Positions 6,520 through 8,573 of a stretch of DNA of 8,573 nucleotides are shown piece by piece (position 1 is the first letter of the stretch; each line of letters opens with the position of its first letter). Source of the stretch: an uncultured Rhodanobacteraceae bacterium (lineage in GTDB: Bacteria; Pseudomonadota; Gammaproteobacteria; Xanthomonadales; SZUA-5); assembly GCA_937928755.1 (NCBI GenBank), contig CALEZI010000006.1, positions 1 to 8,573 on the forward strand. The letters run 5' to 3'. The translations under genes were made by a program, and so were the position numbers. The notes under the pieces were generated by a model. That model saw only the letters and a program-made list of their open reading frames with translations. It did no database searches and was not told the DNA's origin.

Positions 6520-6643
6520 TGTGAAGAGGATGCGGCGCACCGGAGCCGTCCTTGCGCCAATACCCCTTGAATCCCTCGGAAAACGCCGCACCAAGCAGGG
6601 TTACGCTGCGTTCCCTCTCACCTCAAGACCGATCTCCTCGTCC

Positions 6644-8392
6644 GTGTCCGAAAAATCCCGTTCGATCGCCCCGCTCAGGGCGCTGAAGCCCTTCTTGCGC
6701 CCGTACCGGGGGCTGATCGCCGGCGCGCTCGGCTTCCTGCTGCTGGCCTCGGTGGCCTCGTTGTCGCTGCCCTCGGCGGTCGGTCAAATGATCGATCACG
6801 GTTTCTCCAAGGCCAATGCCGCCTACGTCGATCGCTATTTCCTGGCCCTGCTCGTGGTGGCGATGTTGCTGGCGGTTGGCACCGCGGCGCGCTACTACTT
6901 CGTGTCCCGATTGGGGGAGCAAGTAATGGCCGATCTGAGGCGGGCGGTCTATGACCACCTGCTGCGCCTCGACCTTGGCTTCTACGAGACCACGCGCACC
7001 GGCGAGTTGCTGAGCCGACTGACCGCCGATACCGAACTGATCCAGACCGTGGTCGGATCGAGCGCATCGGTGGCGCTGCGCAGCATCGTGATGCTGGTCG
7101 GCGCGCTGATAATGCTGTTCATCACCAGCCCCAAACTATCGCTGCTGATCGTGCTCGGCATTCCGCTGGTGGTGGCGCCGATCCTGATTTTCGGCCGGCG
7201 CGTCGAGAAGTTGTCGCGCGAGAGTCAGGACCGCATTGCCGACTCTTCGGCGATCGCCGGGGAGACCTTCAATGCGATCCACACGGTGCAGGCGAATGTC
7301 GCCGAGCAGCGCGAGTCGGGCCGCTTCGGCGACGCCGTGCGCCTCACGCTGGCCACCGCCCGACGCCGCATCCGCATGCGCGCGACGCTGACCGCGGTGG
7401 TGATCACCCTGGTGTTCGGCGCGGTGACGCTGGTGCTCTGGATCGGCGCCAAGGCGGTGCTGGCTGGCACGCTCTCGGGCGGCGAACTCGGCCAGTTCGT
7501 GCTCTACGCGGTGTTGGCGGCGGGCTCGGTCGGCGCCGTCAGCGAAGTCTGGGGCGACGTGCAGCGCGCCTCCGGCGCCATGGGCCGTTTGGCCGAGTTG
7601 CTGGCCATCGAACCGCGTATTGCTGAACCCACCGACGCGGCGCCGGCACCAGCCGCGCTGCGCGGCTCGCTGCGCCTCGAAGCATTGCGCTTTCATTACG
7701 CCTCGCGTCCGGACAGGGCCGCGCTGGAGGGCATCGATCTGGATATCCGCGCGGGCGAGACGGTAGCATTGGTCGGCCCTTCAGGCGCCGGCAAGAGCAC
7801 GCTGTTCCAGTTGCTGCTGCGCTTCTACGACCCGGAGCAGGGCCGTATCAGCATCGATGGCGTCGATCTCAGGTCCATGCGCAGCGCCGACCTGCGGCGG
7901 CTGTATGCGCTGGTACCGCAGGATCCGGTGATCTTCGGCACCAGCGCGCTGGAGAACATTCGTTACGGCCGTCCCGAGGCCACGCGCGAGGAAGTCGAAG
8001 CCGCCGCGCGCGCCGCCGAAGCCTGGGATTTCCTCAGTGCGCTGCCGCAGGGCCTCGACACCTATCTCGGCGAGCGTGGCGTGCGCCTGTCCGGCGGCCA
8101 GCAGCAACGCGTGGTCATTGCCCGCGCGCTGCTGCGCGACGCCTCCATCCTGCTGCTCGACGAAGCCACCAGCGCACTCGATGCGCAGAGCGAGCGCGCC
8201 GTACAGCAGGCGCTGGAACGCCTGATGGCCGGGCGCACCACACTGGTCATCGCCCACCGACTCGCAACCGTCAAGAAAGCCGATCGCATAGTCGTGCTCG
8301 ATCAAGGCCGCATTGTCGCGCAAGGCAGGCACGAAGAACTGCTGGCGCAGGGCGGGCTGTATGCGGAGCTGGCGCGGCTGCAGCTGGTGTAG
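6644..8392 (+). CDS. ABC exporter half-transporter (permease fused to ATPase), MsbA-related TIGR02204 type
   Basis: A 582-aa inner-membrane protein that should work as a homodimer, using ATP to export a hydrophobic or lipid-like substrate. The membrane domain covers about 15-310, with hydrophobic segments near 24-45, 62-85, 142-160, 165-183, 250-270 and 284-300, the six-helix plan of type I exporters. The nucleotide-binding domain has Y352 in the A-loop, Walker A GPSGAGKST (378-386, K384), Q-loop Q426, signature LSGGQQQR (482-489), Walker B ending D506-E507, D-loop SALD (510-513) and switch H538. All are intact. It resembles the proteobacterial MsbA-related family TIGR02204 rather than true lipid A flippase MsbA; the substrate is unknown and no partner genes adjoin. 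The GTG at 6644 is chosen because it gives the usual family N-terminus ahead of LKPFLRPYRG; it lacks a good ribosome binding site, and the frame is open back to 6407 over repeat DNA. Confidence 0.93.
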   Translation: MSEKSRSIAPLRALKPFLRPYRGLIAGALGFLLLASVASLSLPSAVGQMIDHGFSKANAAYVDRYFLALLVVAMLLAVGTAARYYFVSRLGEQVMADLRRAVYDHLLRLDLGFYETTRTGELLSRLTADTELIQTVVGSSASVALRSIVMLVGALIMLFITSPKLSLLIVLGIPLVVAPILIFGRRVEKLSRESQDRIADSSAIAGETFNAIHTVQANVAEQRESGRFGDAVRLTLATARRRIRMRATLTAVVITLVFGAVTLVLWIGAKAVLAGTLSGGELGQFVLYAVLAAGSVGAVSEVWGDVQRASGAMGRLAELLAIEPRIAEPTDAAPAPAALRGSLRLEALRFHYASRPDRAALEGIDLDIRAGETVALVGPSGAGKSTLFQLLLRFYDPEQGRISIDGVDLRSMRSADLRRLYALVPQDPVIFGTSALENIRYGRPEATREEVEAAARAAEAWDFLSALPQGLDTYLGERGVRLSGGQQQRVVIARALLRDASILLLDEATSALDAQSERAVQQALERLMAGRTTLVIAHRLATVKKADRIVVLDQGRIVAQGRHEELLAQGGLYAELARLQLV

Positions 8393-8401
8393 CTCAAGAG
8401 C

Positions 8402-8445
8402 GGAGCACGAGGCACGAGGCGCGGAGCACGGAGCACGGAGCACGG
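8402..8445. repeat. Heptanucleotide GGAGCAC tandem repeat
   Basis: Three perfect tandem copies of GGAGCAC occupy 8423-8443, continued by GG. A further GGAGCAC at 8402-8408 and degenerate GAGGCAC/GAGGCGC copies between them show that the array is longer and decayed. The array starts 10 nt after the ABC transporter stop. Copy number in such arrays can vary by slippage. No protein-coding role is visible. Confidence 0.75.
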
Positions 8446-8446
8446 T

Positions 8447-8473
8447 AAAGGGCTCGCACCTTGCGAGGCCTTT
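8447..8473. terminator. Possible bidirectional terminator hairpin after the ABC transporter gene
   Basis: AAAGGGCTCGCA (8447-8458) and TGCGAGGCCTTT (8462-8473) pair around a 3-nt loop, giving 11 pairs with one G-G mismatch (8452/8468). The AAA...TTT flanks give a short T-tract on both strands. The T-run is only three bases and is followed by GG, so termination would be weak. It lies 54 nt after the stop codon. Confidence 0.45.
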
Positions 8474-8474
8474 G

Positions 8475-8573
8475 GTGGGTCCAGACTTGTCTGGACGCTT
8501 CTTGCTCAGACTTGCGAGGAGCGTCCGGACAAGTCCGGACCCACAAAAGCGCGAAGCGTCCGGACAAGTCCGG
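8475..8573. repeat. REP-like cluster with GTCCGGAC-type palindromes, cut by the window edge
   Basis: Unit A is on the minus strand at 8475-8500, unit B on the plus strand at 8519-8544, and unit C on the plus strand from about 8554 to the window end, incomplete. A and B match at 23 of 26 positions when one is reverse-complemented. Each has a perfect 7-bp stem with a 2-nt loop: TCCAGAC-TT-GTCTGGA in A (8480-8495) and TCCGGAC-AA-GTCCGGA in B (8524-8539). The third stem pair changes from A-T to G-C with both sides altered, so pairing is maintained. A and B can also pair with each other into a larger stem. The GTGGGTCC end of each unit lies beyond its hairpin and marks orientation. More units may follow outside the window. 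Confidence 0.8.

Larger units (their letters stand above)
6231..6643. other. 413-bp gap between divergent genes, no convincing gene, rich in palindromes
   Basis: The gap separates the start codons of the oxidoreductase (minus) and the ABC transporter (plus). Both flanking frames remain open into it, but the predicted residues are arginine-rich, lack family resemblance and lie over the repeats. It holds a GGAG-headed REP at 6287-6310 and a long imperfect inverted repeat at 6343-6519. The remaining 6520-6643 should contain the ABC transporter promoter, but I see no near-consensus -35/-10 pair or clear Shine-Dalgarno sequence there. Confidence 0.6.

Noticed and set aside
6407..6643. N-terminal extension of the ABC transporter by 79 codons
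   Set aside because: It runs across the inverted repeat, is arginine-rich and has no counterpart in this exporter family, which starts just before the first membrane helix.
6644..8392. Lipid A flippase msbA
   Set aside because: The protein resembles the MsbA-related TIGR02204 group and lacks the neighbouring lpxK expected at many msbA loci, so the symbol was not assigned.
8475..8573. CRISPR-like array from repeated GTCCGGAC units
   Set aside because: The units alternate in orientation, spacing is irregular and there are no unique spacers of constant length or cas genes.

Overview
The window is high-GC and densely coded. It carries five complete genes and at least five different palindromic repeat types packed into the gaps. 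The ECF sigma/Ser-Thr kinase-TPR pair, the MsbA-related ABC half-transporter, the DUF885 protein and the style of the REP-like palindromes together suggest a gammaproteobacterium of the Xanthomonadales/Lysobacterales kind. That placement is an inference from gene style; no rRNA or other phylogenetic marker is present.

Layout. Positions 1-189 hold a REP pair in perfect inverted orientation, lying 3' of the first operon. On the minus strand, 3158 to 190 is a two-gene operon: an ECF sigma factor of the TIGR02999/Sigma70_ECF type (186 aa), then a membrane-anchored Ser/Thr kinase with a C-terminal TPR domain (811 aa) whose GTG start overlaps the sigma gene by 28 nt. The 198-bp divergent gap 3159-3356 contains a likely leaderless promoter for the sigma gene and a cluster of three alternating REP-like units. 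On the plus strand, 3357-5072 encodes an exported DUF885 protein with a HELVPGH metallopeptidase motif. The convergent gap 5073-5171 carries a single REP element related to the pair at the window's left end. Minus-strand 6230-5172 encodes a saccharopine-dehydrogenase-like NAD(P)-binding oxidoreductase. The 413-bp gap 6231-6643 has no convincing gene; it holds a GGAG-headed REP and a long imperfect inverted repeat. Plus-strand 6644-8392 encodes a complete ABC exporter half-transporter. The last 180 bp hold a heptanucleotide tandem repeat, a possible terminator hairpin and a third cluster of palindromic units cut by the window edge.

How the parts may work together. The strongest functional unit is the sigma/kinase operon. 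The sigma factor lacks the acidic DAED stretch in region 2.2 and has threonine 53 there instead. It is translated with a kinase whose TPR sensor domain is predicted to lie in the periplasm. This fits the known phosphorylation-switched ECF sigma factors (EcfP/PknT of Vibrio parahaemolyticus), so an envelope signal could be passed to transcription by phosphorylation rather than by an anti-sigma factor. The peptidase, oxidoreductase and ABC exporter are separate transcription units with no clear pathway link. I see no CRISPR array, prophage, tRNA or transposase. The most unusual aspect is the repeat content: nearly every intergenic gap holds a different palindrome type, and within three of the types the stems change while pairing is kept.
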